64,000 nucleotides of DNA from Bartonella sp. ML70XJBT.G (GCF_028618575.1 NZ_JAQITA010000012.1:16210-80209), one strand, 5' to 3'. Counted from the stretch's first letter, positions 19,740 through 30,832 are shown. Made by a program: numbers and translations. Notes: generated by a model not told the origin, from the letters alone.

Positions 19740-21119
19740 CTAACCATTTGCAGCAAGAGCCACTGAATCAGTACGGCGATTTTTTTTAAGAAGTTCAGCA
19801 ACAAGAAAAGCCAATTCTAATGCTTGATCTGCATTTAATCGCGGATCACATTGTGTATGATAGCGGTCAGATAAATCTTCAACAGAAATAGCATGTGCTC
19901 CACCTGTACATTCTGTTACATCGCGACCTGTCATTTCAATGTGAATGCCCCCTGGATAAGTTCCCTCCCCATAATGCACTGCAAAAAAATTCTCTACTTC
20001 CTTTAAAACATAATCAAAGGGGCGTGTTTTATAGCCATTTACAGTCACTGTATTCCCGTGCATGGGATCACATGACCATATCACCGCACGCTTCTCGCTT
20101 TCAACTGCACGGATCAATTTAGGCAGATAATGCTCTACCTTATCATAACCAAAGCGTGTAATGAGCGTTAACCGTCCCAGCTCGTTCTCAGGGTTTAAAA
20201 TATCAATCAATCTCAAAAGCTCATCAGGCTCAAGTGAAGGACCACACTTCAATCCCAATGGATTTTTAATACCACGGCAATATTCAACGTGAGCATGATC
20301 AATCTGACGTGTACGATCACCAATCCATAACATATGGCCAGATGTGGCATACCAATCTCCAGAGGTTGAATCGATGCGCGTTAAAGCCTCCTCATAACCA
20401 AGCAAAAGAGCTTCATGACTGGTATAAAAAGATGTTTCACGTAATGAAAAATTTGTTTTAGAGGTAATCCCTATAGAACGCATAAAATCAATCGCTTCAG
20501 AAATACGCTCTGCCAACAATTCATAACGCTCTCCCTGAGGGCTTTTAGAAACAAAACCCAACATCCATGCATGAACATTTTCTAAATTGGCATACCCTCC
20601 TTGTGAAAAAGCACGCAGTAGATTGAGTGTTGCTGCAGATTGGCGGTAAGCCATAGACATTCGTTGTGGATCAGGAATACGGGAATCTGGCTTAAATTCA
20701 ATGCCATTAATAATGTCCCCTCGATAAGAGGGAAGCTCAACTCCTCCTTTATTTTCCATGTCTGAAGAGCGTGGTTTTGCAAACTGACCAGCAATGCGAC
20801 CGACTTTAACAACAGGCTTAAAGCTGCCAAAAGTTAAAACGATCGCCATTTGTAAAAAGACCCGAAAAAAATCACGAATATTATCAGCTTCATGTTCTGC
20901 AAAGCTTTCTGCACAATCTCCACCTTGTAATAAAAAAGCTTGACCTTGTGTCACAGAGGCCAATTCATTTTTCAAATCACGTGCCTCACCCGCAAACACC
21001 AAAGGAGGATAACTCCGTAGCTTTCGTTCAACATCTGCTAATACAGTTTGATCCGGATAAGTTGGAACTTGTTTAATTGGCTTTTTTCTCCACGAGCTTG
21101 GCATCCATTCTTTTATCAT
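19740..21119 (-). CDS. 3-Deoxy-7-phosphoheptulonate (DAHP) synthase, class II
   Basis: Condenses phosphoenolpyruvate and erythrose 4-phosphate to DAHP, the entry to the shikimate pathway. The protein (459 residues) is the plant/Mycobacterium-like class II type, not the E. coli AroG type. Visible class II features are the N-terminal tryptophan-rich [30 protein letters not shown] with the metal-binding cysteine near residue 83, [41 protein letters not shown] with a metal-binding histidine, and [18 protein letters not shown]. The last element carries metal ligands. It is cytoplasmic. The gene lies between nadE and gor on the same strand with its own short spacers. Confidence 0.94.
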   Translation of the reverse strand: MIKEWMPSSWRKKPIKQVPTYPDQTVLADVERKLRSYPPLVFAGEARDLKNELASVTQGQAFLLQGGDCAESFAEHEADNIRDFFRVFLQMAIVLTFGSFKPVVKVGRIAGQFAKPRSSDMENKGGVELPSYRGDIINGIEFKPDSRIPDPQRMSMAYRQSAATLNLLRAFSQGGYANLENVHAWMLGFVSKSPQGERYELLAERISEAIDFMRSIGITSKTNFSLRETSFYTSHEALLLGYEEALTRIDSTSGDWYATSGHMLWIGDRTRQIDHAHVEYCRGIKNPLGLKCGPSLEPDELLRLIDILNPENELGRLTLITRFGYDKVEHYLPKLIRAVESEKRAVIWSCDPMHGNTVTVNGYKTRPFDYVLKEVENFFAVHYGEGTYPGGIHIEMTGRDVTECTGGAHAISVEDLSDRYHTQCDPRLNADQALELAFLVAELLKKNRRTDSVALAANG

Positions 21120-21194
21120 TTCTACTCTCTCCAGAGCTTCAGCACATAAGCTTCACCATATTAAAAACTTTGCTGCTTACTATAATCTGTGCTC

Positions 21195-22586
21195 TTAATT
21201 TTCTATTTTCTTTCCATTTTCATATACATAACTTGGTTTATACATCGTTACCAATTCTTCTGCCATCGTTGGATGCAATGCCATAGTCTCATCAAACACA
21301 TCTTTCGTCAGTTTCCCTTTAAGAGCTATACCAACAAGTTGTGCCATCTCAGCAGCATTTTCTCCTAAAATATGTGCACCAACAACAATACGGCTTTCAC
21401 CATCAACGATAAGTTTCATAAGCATTTTTTCCAAACTTCCGGAAAGAACATTGCGCATAGGACGAAAAATTGTACGATAAATCTCAACATGCTTATAACG
21501 CTGTATCGCATCCTCTTCTGAAAGACCAACCGTTCCAATCTCAGGCTGTGAAAAAACCGCTGTCGCAATTAAGTCATGATCCGGTATAGTTGGTACGTTC
21601 TCAAATGCAGTCTTCACAAAACACATTGCATCATAAATCGCAACAGGTGTTAATTGCATATGACCTGTCACATCACCGACTGCCCAAATATGAGGTACAT
21701 TCGTTGTCATTTTTTCATCAACAACAATTGCACCCAATTCATTTACTTCTATACCAGTCCTCTCAAGCCCTAATCCCATTGTATTTGGTACACGACCGGT
21801 AGCCAACATAATCTGATCGGTATTGATCGTTTGTCCATTTGATAAAGTGACATCATAACAACCACCTGTCGCTTGTACTTGAAAGACTGTCACCCCATAA
21901 AGAATAGAAATCCCCTTTTCAATCATTGCATCATGAAGAAATTGCCGTAAATCATGATCAAATTTACGAAGAATTAAATCACCACGATGGACTAGCGTTG
22001 TTTTTACACCTAATTCATGAAAAATATTGGCAAATTCAACGCCTATATACCCACCACCAACAATAACTATTGATTTTGGAAGTTTTTCAAGATCAAAAAT
22101 TTCATTGGAAGTAAGGCACAAATCACTACCTCTTATGGCAGTACTTGGTGCAACTTTTGCCCCCGTCGCTATGAGAATTTTTTCTGCGCTTACCCGCTCA
22201 TCTGTTAGAGAAAGCTCTAATGTGTGATCATCCACAAAAACAGCACGGCTTTCATAAATATGAACATTGTTATTTTGTAGTCCCTTGCGATAGAGATCTT
22301 CTAATCTTGATATTTCTTCATTTTTAGCCGCAACTAATTTTTCCCAGCTAAAAATTGGATCCGCATATTTCCATCCAAAACCAACGCTTTTACGAAACTC
22401 TTTTGCATATTGTGAGGCGTAAACATACAATTTCTTGGGAACACAACCGCGAATAACACAAGTTCCCCCGATACGATATTCTTCTGCTATAGCCACACGC
22501 TTGCCAAGTGCTCCAGCAAGGCGCGCTGCACGTACTCCACCAGAACCACTTCCAATAACGAATAAATCAAAGTCAAAAGATCCCAC
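21195..22586 (-). CDS. gor: Glutathione-disulfide reductase
   Basis: An FAD flavoenzyme that reduces oxidised glutathione with NADPH. The 463-residue protein has an N-terminal FAD-binding fold (VIGSGSGGVRAARLAG, residues 11-26), the redox-active pair in GGTCVIRGCVPKK at about 42-54, the NADPH-binding fold IVIVGGGYIGVEFANI near 173-188, GRVPNTMGLGLE, the second FAD segment IWAVGDVTG, and the C-terminal interface histidine in MALHPTMAEELVT. The CVIRGCVPKK form and the VHRGDLILRKFD region after the second fold fit glutathione reductase better than dihydrolipoamide dehydrogenase. It protects against oxidative stress in the cytoplasm. It is followed by DAHP synthase and preceded by a strong terminator belonging to the next upstream gene. 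Confidence 0.93.
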   Translation of the reverse strand: MGSFDFDLFVIGSGSGGVRAARLAGALGKRVAIAEEYRIGGTCVIRGCVPKKLYVYASQYAKEFRKSVGFGWKYADPIFSWEKLVAAKNEEISRLEDLYRKGLQNNNVHIYESRAVFVDDHTLELSLTDERVSAEKILIATGAKVAPSTAIRGSDLCLTSNEIFDLEKLPKSIVIVGGGYIGVEFANIFHELGVKTTLVHRGDLILRKFDHDLRQFLHDAMIEKGISILYGVTVFQVQATGGCYDVTLSNGQTINTDQIMLATGRVPNTMGLGLERTGIEVNELGAIVVDEKMTTNVPHIWAVGDVTGHMQLTPVAIYDAMCFVKTAFENVPTIPDHDLIATAVFSQPEIGTVGLSEEDAIQRYKHVEIYRTIFRPMRNVLSGSLEKMLMKLIVDGESRIVVGAHILGENAAEMAQLVGIALKGKLTKDVFDETMALHPTMAEELVTMYKPSYVYENGKKIEN

Positions 22587-22711
22587 GAACTATCCCTTCT
22601 TATATGTTTACAACAATAGGTTATGATCATCCATTATCAAATGAAAGTCTTCATTTATTTTCAAATATCACTTTTTCTATAAAGCAATGTCTTTTAAGAG
22701 ACCATTTTATT

Positions 22712-22742
22712 AAAAACGGTGGGAAACCCACCGTCTTTTTTA
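22712..22742 (-). terminator. Rho-independent terminator downstream of the DUF2059 gene
   Basis: Perfect 8-bp stem ACGGTGGG/CCCACCGT with an AAA loop (22716-22734), flanked by A-runs and T-runs on both sides, so it works as an intrinsic terminator for the minus-strand DUF2059 gene. It separates that gene from gor. Confidence 0.85.
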
Positions 22743-22783
22743 CAAACTAGGTAACATATATAATTGTAATGATATCAATCAAA

Positions 22784-23341
22784 CTATTTTTTCTTTTCTG
22801 AAGGGCTCGATTTTTCAGGCGTAAGAGAGTTATCCAAATTAAGTGTTTCGGACATCTCCTTTTTTACATTTTTTACAAGATCCTGCATCAGAGTAGAACG
22901 CCATGTATCAAACGTAGAGTAGGCATCTCGCGCAAGATTTGGAACTTCTGTCAAAAATTTCTTACCGGTATCAGAATTATAAAATGCTGTGATGGCATCA
23001 AGTTCTTGCTGAGTAAAATACTTTGCATACACATGAGCAATCTCTTTTTCTAAATCAGCGCGTCGCTTAGCCAAAGCAAGTGCCTGCTTATCAACAATAT
23101 CAGAAATAGCAGTTGCCAAATTGGGATCATCACCCATGAGTTCATCTTTGAGATCACGTGCCGCATTTGGGAGAAAGCTATCAAATTGATCCGTTGCACG
23201 AATAGCACGAATAGCTTTTCTGGCTGAAATTAAATGCTGCTCACTCACACCTTGTGCATGAGACATTCCTATATTCATAACCAAAACGGCAATTGCACCA
23301 AAATATACGACAATACGCTGACAAGAAAATACTTTTTTCAT
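22784..23341 (-). CDS. DUF2059 domain secreted protein
   Basis: This 185-residue protein has a signal peptide (residues 1-30, basic start, hydrophobic VVYFGAIAVLVMNIGMS, cleavage probably after SHA). The mature part is helical and matches the DUF2059 pattern: paired repeats of a helical unit, with the signature YAKYFTQQELDAITAFYNSDTG and GKKFLTEVPNLARDAY. Such proteins are periplasmic, of unknown function, and frequent in alphaproteobacteria. The last 20 residues are Ser/Lys/Pro-rich and probably disordered. It lies 58 bases downstream of rpiA on the same strand and ends in a strong terminator, so rpiA and this gene likely form a two-gene transcript. Confidence 0.85.
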   Translation of the reverse strand: MKKVFSCQRIVVYFGAIAVLVMNIGMSHAQGVSEQHLISARKAIRAIRATDQFDSFLPNAARDLKDELMGDDPNLATAISDIVDKQALALAKRRADLEKEIAHVYAKYFTQQELDAITAFYNSDTGKKFLTEVPNLARDAYSTFDTWRSTLMQDLVKNVKKEMSETLNLDNSLTPEKSSPSEKKK

Positions 23342-23399
23342 TAATGATTACCCCGATTTATAATTCAAATTCGTTATTTTATCTAAAATCTTTCATATT

Positions 23400-24140
23400 T
23401 TACTGTGTTAACATATCTTGATGTAAACTGTCTTCTCTAAAATCAAATGGCTCTAAAATTTTTATTTCTCCATCAGCCATAGCAACAATTGCACGTGAAG
23501 CTAATCCTAAAAAAAGACCATGCTCGACAACACCAGGAATTGCAAGAAGTGCATCTGATAATGATTTTGGCTGTAAAATACATCCCCAAAATGCGTCAAA
23601 AATAAAGTGACCGCCATCTGTTCTAAAAGGCGTTTCTCCATTCATTCGCAAGACAACTTCTCCAGAAAGCCCTAAACCACCCGCTACTTTTTCTATGGCT
23701 TTGCGTGTAGTATGAAGACCGAATGGATTGACTTCAATGGGCAATGGAAAAGCGCCAAGTTCTCTTACCACCTTTGTTTCATCCGCAATGATAAGCATCG
23801 CACGAGATGCCGATGCGACAATTTTCTCATGTAACAATGCCCCACCTCCCCCTTTAATAAGAGACATCCCTGGACCAATTTCATCCGCTCCATCAATATC
23901 AAGATCTAGTTCAGGTGTTTTCTCTAATGTACTGATAGGTATTCCGAATTTACGACAGAGTTGTTCAGAATAGAGCGAGGTAGCAACACCAGTCACCCGT
24001 AACCCCTTTGTAACACGCTCACCAAGAAGGCGAATAAACTCATTTACTGTCGAACCAGATCCGATACCAAGCCGCATATCATCTTCAACAAATTCAAGTG
24101 CCTTTAAAGCCGCCATTTCTTTTAACTGCTGAACATTCAT
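23400..24140 (-). CDS. rpiA: Ribose-5-phosphate isomerase A
   Basis: Interconverts ribose 5-phosphate and ribulose 5-phosphate in the pentose phosphate pathway. The 246-residue protein carries [12 protein letters not shown] (phosphate loop, residues 25-36), [31 protein letters not shown] with the catalytic aspartates, glutamate and the KGGGG loop, and the conserved [12 protein letters not shown]. The last element follows the usual G-N-x-I/F-D pattern. Length is slightly above E. coli RpiA (219). It is the upstream partner of the DUF2059 gene. Confidence 0.95.
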   Translation of the reverse strand: MNVQQLKEMAALKALEFVEDDMRLGIGSGSTVNEFIRLLGERVTKGLRVTGVATSLYSEQLCRKFGIPISTLEKTPELDLDIDGADEIGPGMSLIKGGGGALLHEKIVASASRAMLIIADETKVVRELGAFPLPIEVNPFGLHTTRKAIEKVAGGLGLSGEVVLRMNGETPFRTDGGHFIFDAFWGCILQPKSLSDALLAIPGVVEHGLFLGLASRAIVAMADGEIKILEPFDFREDSLHQDMLTQ

Positions 24141-24559
24141 GAATTACTTTACCTTTTGTCCCATCAGCGTCAGTTATCACAATGCGATAATAATGAAGTA
24201 GCCTATTACTTCAACCTGTTATCAATTTATTTGTCACTTTTTGATTGAGAAGAGATTTTAATTATTATAAATTATAAAAACAGATGATAAGAGTAAAATA
24301 GAATAATTAACAATTTTATCTCTTTAAAAAATTTATTGATATTTTCATTTTATTCTGCTCACCTCGATGAGGTCACACATAAAAAGTTTGCTACAAACTT
24401 ATCAAAGTGTTTAGATATAAAAACATTGCTGCCGTAAGAAAATTGGAAGCAGTTTCTCAATTTTCATAATATTGAGAAACGCACGGCAAAAAAGCATAAT
24501 CAAAAAAACTACCTATTATTTTTCTCTTGCTGTGTGAACACAAAAAAGGATGGAAAATA
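24141..24559. other. Spacer between rpiA and comEC
   Basis: About 420 bases, AT-rich; contains the rpiA promoter region and the comEC 3' flank. Small frames at 24457-24645 and 24534-24725 overlap the comEC end and have no support. Confidence 0.45.
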
Positions 24560-26848
24560 CTACAGGCTATGCAATTTTTGTGAATATTGCCTGTGCATAT
24601 TCCACGGTCTACGAAACCCCATCGAAGACCAAATAATATCTCCACTTTTAGTAATCATAACACTCCCTCGTGATAACAATTGTCGGAGAGTAAATATTAT
24701 TTTTGCCTTTTTAGGACATGTTTGATTATCCACTGCAAATGTCTTAATGACAATATCTGCCTCTAAACATTGATCTGTTTCTCTATGCAACACAATTACT
24801 TTTAATCCATTTGCTAATAAGGATGCGCATACATTATGATCACATATGAACTGTCCATGAAATGACGGACCATATTTTGTTGGCTTGATCATCCCATTTA
24901 CACGAAATAATTTTTCCCATATTGATGTCGTGAATTTAGAAATATGATGACGATCAATATATAATTTCTTTTCATCGATAACACCCACGAGCTTCATATT
25001 ATCTGCTATAATGAGTTGTATCGGTGAACGCACAAAGCAAACAAAAAGACCAGACAAAATAAAAAAACTAAAAAAGAACCTAATGGGTGTTTTACAAAAA
25101 GTCAGTCCAACTAAACCTATACTTAATAAGACCAATGCAGATAACGGCATAAATCCAGGATTTAAAACAGGAGAAATAGATTTTATAGCATGAGCAATTT
25201 TTATCACAAGACCAATACCAAAACCCATAATTTGAAGTGGTAGCCATTCAAAGCCCCAAAACATTGAAAGGACTGCGATTAATCCAAAAGGTATGACGAA
25301 GATTGATACTATAGGTAAAGCTAAAGCATTGCTGATGATACTCAAGAATGCAATATTAGAAAAATGATAAGCAGCATAAATTCCACTGGCAGTCCCCGCT
25401 ACAAACGAAGAGGCACATATGGAAAGTATTGATAAGAGAGCAAAATGAATGACTCCAGCTCCAATATAAGAGGGTGTTGTTTTTCTTATGCGATAAGATG
25501 ACTGCCTGCCCCACCAATCAAAAAAAGCAATCAAAGCAGCAGTAGCAGAAAAGGACATTTGAAAGCTAGGTCCTAATATTTCATGCGGTGCAATAGCCAA
25601 AGTTATCAAACCTGCAATAGAGAAATTACGCATTGTTGCAGCAGAACGATTACACAAAACAGCAACCAACATAACAGCAATCATCACAAAACTTCTCTGT
25701 GCTGATACAGCAACACCAGACAAGAGCATATAAAACGCTGTTATCATTAAGGCAGCAATAGCAGCAAATTTTTTAGTAGAATAATAGGATGAAAAAACCG
25801 GAAAAAGTGCCAAAAAACCACGGATACTCACAAGAACTATGCTGCTCAACAAAGCCATATGTAAACCTGATATTGATAAAATATGGGCTAATCCAGCCGC
25901 ACGCAATGCTTCATTTGTCTCATTTGAAATACCAGCTCGCTGTCCCGTTATAAGAGCGGCAGCAACATTCCCCTTTTCTCCGTCCATTGCCTTATGGATT
26001 CGTTGGGTTATATTGTTTCGTAAATTTTCAATTTTCTGTAAAACTCTATTAAATATTTTATTGGACTGTGAAACGGATATTTTAATTGGTTCTCCTAAAT
26101 AAACTCCCTGAGCACCAATTCCTTTAAAATAATTATGGAAACTAAAATCATAACCTCCCGGATACACTGGCCCAGATAATGCACGGATCTTGACTTTTCC
26201 CTGTAGCCCATCACCAATTGCCGATCTATGTGGTAAGCGTTTTGCCGATAAACGAATACGATGAAGGCTATGACGTAATACAGGCTTTGCTGTCCTCAAA
26301 ACATCTAGGACTAAACGAAACTCTCCCCCTTTTCCTGACTCAATAGAAACAATTCTTCCTGTTAGCGTGGTAATAACGTCGCTGCTCAGCATTGGTGTAG
26401 CTATCCGGTATGTTTCTATTTTTGCAGCCAAAGCACCCAATACAATACAAAACAGAAATCCTGTCAGAATCCAAATTCTCCGATAGAACCGTAAAATATA
26501 CAACATTGCAATGCAGAGACTAATCAACATGGCAAATTGCCCCCAATTGGGCTCCTGCTCTAACCTAAAATAAAAAATGATACCTATGGAAAAAAAGACC
26601 AAAATTAAGGAGAAAAGAATTCCCCAAGAGATTTCTTTGTCGATGCAATCGACCAACCATTCCCAGAAAAAAATTATTGTATCTTTTAAAGGTGCAAAGA
26701 TAAAAATCTTTCGTTTCTTACAAGTATCGTTATTTGCATCAGAACGGGGAGAAAAAGCTTTCTGCCATATCAGACTCGATGTTTTTCTTTCTGAAACATC
26801 ATTTATGGATAAACCATCCTTAACTTTATTTTTATCAAACATCTGCAA
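24560..26848 (-). CDS. comEC: ComEC/Rec2-family DNA uptake channel protein
   Basis: This 762-residue polytopic membrane protein should form the inner-membrane channel for single-stranded DNA import. It has two helices after an N-terminal basic/polar region, then the periplasmic DUF4131 region (about 170-290) with ALSGPVYPGGYDFSFHNYFKG, and the competence domain beginning with AALITGQRAGISNETNEALRAAGLAHILSISGLHM-type sequence, of which HILSISGLHMALLS at about 324 is the family signature. About eight further helices follow. The C-terminal 130 residues are where long ComEC proteins carry a metallo-beta-lactamase-like domain, but I see no HxHxDH metal motif, so the nuclease part is degenerate or absent. 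The gene is divergent from gltX copy 2 with about 110 bases between them, a common arrangement in this order of bacteria. DNA uptake in this organism is not shown by the sequence. Confidence 0.9.
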   Translation of the reverse strand: MQMFDKNKVKDGLSINDVSERKTSSLIWQKAFSPRSDANNDTCKKRKIFIFAPLKDTIIFFWEWLVDCIDKEISWGILFSLILVFFSIGIIFYFRLEQEPNWGQFAMLISLCIAMLYILRFYRRIWILTGFLFCIVLGALAAKIETYRIATPMLSSDVITTLTGRIVSIESGKGGEFRLVLDVLRTAKPVLRHSLHRIRLSAKRLPHRSAIGDGLQGKVKIRALSGPVYPGGYDFSFHNYFKGIGAQGVYLGEPIKISVSQSNKIFNRVLQKIENLRNNITQRIHKAMDGEKGNVAAALITGQRAGISNETNEALRAAGLAHILSISGLHMALLSSIVLVSIRGFLALFPVFSSYYSTKKFAAIAALMITAFYMLLSGVAVSAQRSFVMIAVMLVAVLCNRSAATMRNFSIAGLITLAIAPHEILGPSFQMSFSATAALIAFFDWWGRQSSYRIRKTTPSYIGAGVIHFALLSILSICASSFVAGTASGIYAAYHFSNIAFLSIISNALALPIVSIFVIPFGLIAVLSMFWGFEWLPLQIMGFGIGLVIKIAHAIKSISPVLNPGFMPLSALVLLSIGLVGLTFCKTPIRFFFSFFILSGLFVCFVRSPIQLIIADNMKLVGVIDEKKLYIDRHHISKFTTSIWEKLFRVNGMIKPTKYGPSFHGQFICDHNVCASLLANGLKVIVLHRETDQCLEADIVIKTFAVDNQTCPKKAKIIFTLRQLLSRGSVMITKSGDIIWSSMGFRRPWNMHRQYSQKLHSL

Positions 26849-26956
26849 ATCCCCACTTTACTTGCAATGCGGCTATTGCACCCTCCATCAGCTATGCTAA
26901 CATAATCCTTCTATAAAGTCCTATAAATAACATCTTATTTTTAAAGGAAGAGATCC

Positions 26957-28384
26957 GTGTCCGTTATTACCCGCTTTGCCCCATCACCAACAGGCTTCCT
27001 TCATATCGGAGGTGCTCGTACAGCCCTCTTTAATTGGCTTTATGCCAAACATACCGGTGGTAAAATGCTGTTACGAATTGAAGATACAGACAGAGAACGT
27101 TCAACAGAAGCAGCTGTAAAAGCCATTATAGACGGTTTGCACTGGATGGGACTTAGTTATGATGGAGCTCCTATTTCACAATTCGAACGCGCACAACGTC
27201 ATCGTCAAGTTGCAGAACAATTGGTAAAAGATGGCAAAGCTTATTATTGTTATGCTTCTCCTGAAGAGCTGGCTGAAATGCGTGAAAATGCCCGTGCAGA
27301 AGGTCGCCCACCGCGTTATGATGGACGTTGGCGTGATCGTGATATTTCTAAAACGCCTAAAGACATCAAACCTGTTATTCGCATTAAAGCACCACAAGAT
27401 GGGGAAACAATTGTGCACGACCGTGTTCAAGGTGACGTTCGCTTTCCTAATAAAGATCTCGATGACTTTATTATTTTGCGTTCTGATGGCTCACCTACTT
27501 ATATGCATGCTGTAGTTGTTGACGATCATGATATGGGAGTCACTCACATTATACGTGGTGATGACCATCTCACAAATGCAGCTCGCCAAACAATTATTTT
27601 CAAGGCAATGGGATGGGATATTCCTGTTATGGCACATATTCCACTGATACATGGTGAAAATGGTGCAAAATTATCAAAGCGACATGGTGCCCTCGGTGTA
27701 GATGCTTACCGGACAATGGGTTATCTTCCTGCTGCTTTGCGAAATTACCTCGTTCGTCTGGGCTGGAGTCATGGTGATGACGAACTGATGTCAATGGAAG
27801 ATATGATTTCTTGGTTTGATATTGATGATATTAATAAAGGTGCAGCACGTTTTGATCTCAAAAAACTCGATGCTATCAATGGGCATTATATACGCATGAG
27901 CAATGATCAAGATCTTTTTGAATCTGCTCTTAGTATTTTACCAGAAATTGAAGGTGGCTTACAAATCTCAGAAAGACTTGATGAACAACGTCGTGTTCAA
28001 TTTCTAAAAGCTATACCACATTTGAAAGAACGTTCAAAAACATTGTGCGAACTCATTGACAATGCTTCTTTCATTTTTACACAACGACCATTACAACTTG
28101 ACGAAAAAGCACAAACACTCCTAGATAAAAATGGACAAGCCATTTTAAACGATGTTTATCTTGCTCTGAAAGAAGTCCACTCTTGGGATACAAAAACGCT
28201 CGATGAAAAGCTTCGATCTTATGCGTGTACACAAGATCTCAAATTTGGCTCCATTGCACAACCACTTCGAGCAGCTCTTACAGGACGTCCAACTTCTCCT
28301 GGAGTCTTTGATGTTCTCATGTTACTGGGACGAGATGAATCACTCAATCGTATCAATGATCAACTTCTCACCACCACATGTTAG
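26957..28384 (+). CDS. gltX: Glutamyl-tRNA synthetase (copy 2)
   Basis: Class I synthetase of 475 residues. It starts with GTG, supported by AAGGAAGAG at the right distance upstream. [21 protein letters not shown] contains the HIGH motif at about residues 17-20, and [16 protein letters not shown] the KMSKS-type motif. The anticodon-binding domain follows in the last third. This is the canonical bacterial GluRS in sequence character, more conserved than copy 1 at 16564-17943. It is transcribed divergently from comEC and followed by gltA after 260 bases containing hairpins. Confidence 0.95.
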   Translation: MSVITRFAPSPTGFLHIGGARTALFNWLYAKHTGGKMLLRIEDTDRERSTEAAVKAIIDGLHWMGLSYDGAPISQFERAQRHRQVAEQLVKDGKAYYCYASPEELAEMRENARAEGRPPRYDGRWRDRDISKTPKDIKPVIRIKAPQDGETIVHDRVQGDVRFPNKDLDDFIILRSDGSPTYMHAVVVDDHDMGVTHIIRGDDHLTNAARQTIIFKAMGWDIPVMAHIPLIHGENGAKLSKRHGALGVDAYRTMGYLPAALRNYLVRLGWSHGDDELMSMEDMISWFDIDDINKGAARFDLKKLDAINGHYIRMSNDQDLFESALSILPEIEGGLQISERLDEQRRVQFLKAIPHLKERSKTLCELIDNASFIFTQRPLQLDEKAQTLLDKNGQAILNDVYLALKEVHSWDTKTLDEKLRSYACTQDLKFGSIAQPLRAALTGRPTSPGVFDVLMLLGRDESLNRINDQLLTTTC

Positions 28385-28541
28385 CGATATGTACATAGCC
28401 TATTAATCCGATAAGCATTCACGTACCAATGTTTCTACACAAACGGAAAACTAACTTCTTTTTTCAGTCGTGGAAATATACATTTGGTAAAATTGCAAAT
28501 AAAATATTTTTTAGATTGCATGCGCTCACTTTTAGGGTAAA

Positions 28542-28600
28542 TCTACCTTTAAATAGGTAGAGAAGAGGCTTCAATCATAGATCTCACACTCTGATGAAGC
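28542..28600 (+). promoter_or_regulatory. Paired hairpins between gltX and gltA
   Basis: Two inverted repeats stand in series: TCTACCT/AGGTAGA with a 6-base loop (28542-28561), then GCTTCAATCA/TGATGAAGC with one bulged base (about 28568-28600), followed by a T-rich stretch (ATTTTGATTTTT). They may be the gltX terminator, a gltA leader, or both. No named riboswitch class is recognised. Confidence 0.4.
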
Positions 28601-28643
28601 AGCATTTTGATTTTTAGGGGAAAGTATCTGAAAGGAATATCTA

Positions 28644-29939
28644 ATGTCTGAGAATAAAGCACATATTATAGTAAATAATAAAAAAATAGAACTTCCTCTG
28701 CGTAAAGGTACAAGTGGGCCTGCTGTCATTGAAATTGCTTCTCTCTATAAAGAAACAGATATTTTTACTTACGATCCTGGTTTTACCTCAACTGCTTCTT
28801 GTGAATCAAAAATCACTTATATTGATGGAAATGAAGGGCTCTTGCTTTATCGTGGTTATCCTATAGATCAACTGGCTGAAAAAGGAGACTTTCTCGAAAG
28901 TTGCTATCTTTTACTCTATGGTGAACTCCCAACAAAACAAGAGAAAAACGACTTTGACCGTTGTATTATGCAGCACACGATGGTTCACGAACAGTTCGCA
29001 CGTTTTTTTCATGGATTTCGTCGTGACTCGCATCCTATGGCCGTCATGGTCGCATGTCTTGGAGCTATGTCTGCATTTTATCATGACTCTATTGATATTA
29101 CAGACCCTCAACAGAGAATGATTGCTTCTGTTCGTCTTATCTCAAAGGTTCCAACTCTTGCTGCTATGGCCTATAAATACAGTATCGGGCAAGCATTTGT
29201 TTATCCCAAAAATGATCTTAGTTACGCTGCCAATTTTCTTCGTATGTGCTTTTCTGTTCCTTGTGAAGAATATAAAACCAACCCTGTTCTGACTAGAGCA
29301 ATGGATCGAATCTTTATTCTTCATGCTGATCATGAACAAAATGCTTCTACATCCACAGTACGTCTTGCAGGGTCATCAGGAGCAAATCCATTTGCATGTA
29401 TAGCAGCAGGTGTCGCATGCCTTTGGGGACCAGCGCATGGCGGAGCCAATGAAGCATGCTTGAAGATGCTACAAGAAATAGGTTCCGTTGAGAGAATTCC
29501 TGAATTCATTGCACGTGCAAAAGATAAAAAAGACCCTTTCCGCCTTATGGGTTTTGGTCACCGAGTCTATAAAAATTATGATCCACGTGCAAAAATCATG
29601 CAAAAAACCTGTCATGAAGTTTTAAAAGAACTGAACATTCAAGATGATCCACTTCTTGATATCGCTATAGAACTTGAAAAAATTGCTCTGAGTGATGAAT
29701 ATTTTGTAGAGAAAAAATTATATCCCAATGTCGATTTCTATTCTGGTATCACGCTAAAAGCTTTAGGTTTTCCAACCGAAATGTTTACTGTTCTTTTTGC
29801 ATTAGCACGCAGTGTTGGTTGGGTTGCACAGTGGAAAGAAATGATTGAAGATCCTGCTCAAAAGATCGGTCGTCCTCGCCAACTCTATACAGGTTATACC
29901 ATGCGTGAATATGTTCCTATTGATGAACGAGTCAATTAA
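28644..29939 (+). CDS. gltA: Citrate synthase
   Basis: Condenses acetyl-CoA and oxaloacetate to citrate. The 431-residue protein is the hexameric type I form of Gram-negative bacteria. It shows [17 protein letters not shown], the catalytic histidine in [12 protein letters not shown] (about residue 230), [13 protein letters not shown] with the second active-site histidine, and [20 protein letters not shown] near residue 365 contains the catalytic aspartate. AAAGGAAT lies upstream of the ATG. A perfect hairpin lies directly downstream. It is transcribed alone. The gene is widely used for typing Bartonella, a point of general knowledge and not something seen here. Confidence 0.96.
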   Translation: MSENKAHIIVNNKKIELPLRKGTSGPAVIEIASLYKETDIFTYDPGFTSTASCESKITYIDGNEGLLLYRGYPIDQLAEKGDFLESCYLLLYGELPTKQEKNDFDRCIMQHTMVHEQFARFFHGFRRDSHPMAVMVACLGAMSAFYHDSIDITDPQQRMIASVRLISKVPTLAAMAYKYSIGQAFVYPKNDLSYAANFLRMCFSVPCEEYKTNPVLTRAMDRIFILHADHEQNASTSTVRLAGSSGANPFACIAAGVACLWGPAHGGANEACLKMLQEIGSVERIPEFIARAKDKKDPFRLMGFGHRVYKNYDPRAKIMQKTCHEVLKELNIQDDPLLDIAIELEKIALSDEYFVEKKLYPNVDFYSGITLKALGFPTEMFTVLFALARSVGWVAQWKEMIEDPAQKIGRPRQLYTGYTMREYVPIDERVN

Positions 29940-29956
29940 AAACATAAAATACCAAT

Positions 29957-29988
29957 CAATACAGCCTCAATTGAGTGAGGCTGTATTG
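29957..29988 (+). terminator. Stem-loop directly after gltA
   Basis: Perfect 13-bp inverted repeat CAATACAGCCTCA/TGAGGCTGTATTG with a 6-base loop, 18 bases after the gltA stop. No U-run follows, so it may act as an mRNA 3' stabiliser or weak terminator. Confidence 0.65.
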
Positions 29989-30599
29989 TGAATAGAACTA
30001 ACAGCATTAAGATGGGTTTTTGTAAACCTTAATTTTGAAGCTCTTCTTGATAGCTATAATATTACTATAGAAATGATGAAGAAAAAATTTCTGGTGGCTT
30101 TTACAGAATAAATGAAGAAAATCCACAATGCTTATTTCTAAATAAGACAAAGATTTTTTCTAAAATAAAAATCTAACTTAACATCCTCATTCTATTCAAT
30201 AAAGCAGTCTTGTATTATTCAATATACAGGCTTAGAAATATTATCATACAGTCATACTCAAAAGCAGCAGTATAACTCTGTCTTCCGATTCTAAAGAATG
30301 AGAAAAATAAATGACTCTTTATAGATATATCCTAATAATTGCTATTTTTCTTTAGAAGATGAAAAATGAAATAAAACGAACTCTTAAAATTTGCCGACGT
30401 AAAATAATATGTTATCAATAAGGTGCTATAGAAAAATCTATTTTGTGATGACACCCTCCTCATCAAATATTCCAATTCTCTATTTTTAAGCGCTTTTGTA
30501 TCAGAAAAAGTTCCTATTTATGGAAAAAAATATTTTTTAAATATCTCAGCAACTTACAATACCATAACGCGAATGCTATTTTTTCGCTTTTCTGAAAGC
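29989..30599. other. Spacer between gltA and the amino-acid ABC importer
   Basis: About 600 AT-rich bases without a gene. No frame of note and no recognisable remnant. The duplicated block of the importer begins near 30600. Confidence 0.45.
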
Positions 30600-30803
30600 T
30601 AAAATCTTTTTGCTTAAATTGAATAATCTTTTTTTAAAGCTAAATCTTATCTTCTAAAGAAAAATGATGAGAAATCATCTTAGAATAAATAATTTATACA
30701 ATATAATCAATGAGATATTTATTTCTCTCTCTATCGAGTATCTCTATGTGATAAGAGAATATCCATTGTCATAATAGCAAAATAAACAATAATAAATTTT
30801 TGA

Positions 30804-30832
30804 TTGCTCACGACAAGCTTACAGATTATAAA
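30804..30832 (+). promoter_or_regulatory. Putative promoter of binding-protein gene 1
   Basis: TTGCTC at 30804-30809 and TATAAA at 30827-30832 are separated by 17 bases. The counterpart in the second unit is conserved, which supports function. The assignment is by pattern only. Confidence 0.4.
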
